From positions 1 to 19,211 of the forward strand of contig JAGVXW010000067.1 in the NCBI GenBank assembly GCA_018303575.1: a stretch of 19,211 nt of DNA, in the 5' to 3' direction. Of the stretch, positions 18,320 through 19,211 are shown one piece after another. A model generated the notes under the pieces. That model was not told where the DNA came from, searched no databases, and was given only the letters and a program-made list of their open reading frames with translations. The DNA comes from Candidatus Woesearchaeota archaeon. GTDB lineage: Archaea; Nanobdellota; Nanobdellia; Woesearchaeales; WJIZ01. A program made the translations under genes and the position numbers. Each line of letters begins with the position of its first letter. The stretch's first letter is position 1.

Positions 18320-19211
18320 ATGAAGCGCACCCACCACTGCGCCCAGCTCAGGGCGCCTGACATCGGGAAAGAGGCTGTTCTTGCCGGGTGGGTCAATAAA
18401 AGGAGAGACTTGGGCGGGCTAATCTTCGTTGACTTGCGCGATCGGGAGGGGATGACGCAGCTGGTCTTCAATCCAGAGCATAACAAGAAGCTGTACGAGC
18501 TTGCGGCTACGCTGAAACGCGAGGACGTGATTTCGACGGGCGAGGTCGAGGTTTTCGCCGACGAGCTTGAGATCGTCGGGAGGGCAGAGAGCCTGCCCCT
18601 GGATAACGACATCCCCAGTTCTGATGATACAAGGCTGAAATGGAGGTACATTGATTTGAGGAAGCCAAGCATGGCGCGCAATCTGCGCTTTAGGCATCAG
18701 GTCGCGATGGCGGCGCGGGAATATTTCAATTCGCAAGGATTTTTGGAGGTGGAGACTCCGATGCTCGTGCGGTCGACCCCTGAAGGCGCCCGCGATTATG
18801 TTGTTCCTTCACGAGTGCATCCGGGAAAGTTCTACGCCCTGCCGCAGAGCCCGCAGCTCTATAAACAATTGCTCATGATCGCCGGGGTTGACAAGTATTT
18901 CCAGTTCGCGCGGTGCCTGCGGGACGAGGATCTGCGTACCGACCGGCAGCCCGAGCACACGCAGATGGATCTGGAGATGAGCTTCGTCGAGCAGGAGGAC
19001 GTGATGGCCTTTGTCGAGGGGCTGTACAAGCACATCTTCAAGAAATCACTCGGGATTGCGCTTGAGAAATTTCCGGCCTTATCTTACAAGGAGTGCATGG
19101 ACAAGTACGGGATTGACAAGCCGGACATCCGGTTTGGATTATTGCTCAGCGACGTGACGGACATCGCCGGAAAATCCGAGCTGAACATCTTCAAGGACTG
19201 CGTCGCGAACA
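18320..19211 (+). CDS. aspS: Aspartyl-tRNA synthetase, bacterial type (partial, runs off window)
   Basis: 297 codons are visible; the 3' end is outside the window. The N-terminal OB anticodon-binding domain carries GWVNKRRDLGGLIFVDLRDREG. It is followed by the class II core with RYIDLRKP, FLEVETPMLVRSTPEGARDY, ALPQSPQLYKQLLM and FARCLRDEDLRTDRQPEHTQ (motif 2). The last residues, RFGLLLSDVTDIA, open the GAD-type insertion found in bacterial enzymes and absent from the compact archaeal AspRS. About 20 residues usually present before TGEIEV in the OB domain are missing (REDVISTGEVEV reads straight through, in frame). It attaches Asp to tRNA-Asp, a queuosine substrate. Confidence 0.9.
   Translation, partial: MKRTHHCAQLRAPDIGKEAVLAGWVNKRRDLGGLIFVDLRDREGMTQLVFNPEHNKKLYELAATLKREDVISTGEVEVFADELEIVGRAESLPLDNDIPSSDDTRLKWRYIDLRKPSMARNLRFRHQVAMAAREYFNSQGFLEVETPMLVRSTPEGARDYVVPSRVHPGKFYALPQSPQLYKQLLMIAGVDKYFQFARCLRDEDLRTDRQPEHTQMDLEMSFVEQEDVMAFVEGLYKHIFKKSLGIALEKFPALSYKECMDKYGIDKPDIRFGLLLSDVTDIAGKSELNIFKDCVAN

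Noticed and set aside
1..19211. CRISPR arrays, rRNA genes, transposases or other insertion sequences
   Set aside because: No regularly spaced direct repeats, rRNA-like sequence or transposase motifs were seen by eye.

Overview
The window reads as archaeal chromosome, most likely from a DPANN-type archaeon (Woesearchaeota/Pacearchaeota/Diapherotrites-like); the lineage is inferred. Supporting signs are TTTAAATA/TTTATAAA boxes about 26-28 nt upstream of many start codons (leaderless mRNAs), a tRNA with bulge-helix-bulge introns, an OB-fold SSB of the Sulfolobus type, an archaeal translin, a KaiC/RAD55 ATPase and FlaI/FlaJ-type pilus machinery. The protein genes are GC-rich and closely packed. 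Intergenic regions are unusually full of perfect hairpins.

Layout. (1) 1-3447: a structured region, then a split FlaJ/TadC pair (245-2100). A 330-base hairpin array separates it from a small winged-helix gene coupled to a KaiC-like ATPase (2432-3447). (2) 3448-6233: a possible small RNA unit, an SSB gene, an AT-rich LAGLIDADG endonuclease gene, a tRNA-Phe(GAA) gene with two introns, a solitary HicB-like gene and an EamA transporter. (3) 6269-11022, minus strand: an operon of a 45-residue ribbon-helix-helix protein, a 755-residue FlaI/TadA-type ATPase and a 712-residue fused double FlaJ protein. A multi-hairpin element lies between the ATPase and FlaJ genes and shares 18 identical bases, in the same orientation, with the region upstream of the split pair. 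(4) 11345-13079, plus strand: an unknown helical protein and two coiled-coil proteins, the first with a FlaC-like NPF segment. (5) 13234-14987, minus strand: three tandem related five-helix membrane proteins, each ending in Gly/His (two end in GGGH). (6) 15143-17644: translin plus a bacterial-type tRNA-guanine transglycosylase, convergent with a COG1738 queuosine-precursor transporter; together they predict queuosine salvage. (7) 17836-19211: a hicB-hicA pair and the 5' part of a bacterial-type aspartyl-tRNA synthetase.

How they may work together: regions 1, 3, 4 and 5 could form an uncharacterised type IV pilus/secretion-like envelope system with two motor-platform sets. Regions 6 and 7 suggest bacterial-style tRNA biology, since tRNA-Asp is a normal queuosine target. 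The clearest individual novelty is the tRNA-Phe gene, whose first intron interrupts the acceptor stem after base 4 and forms a complete bulge-helix-bulge that uses the 5' leader.
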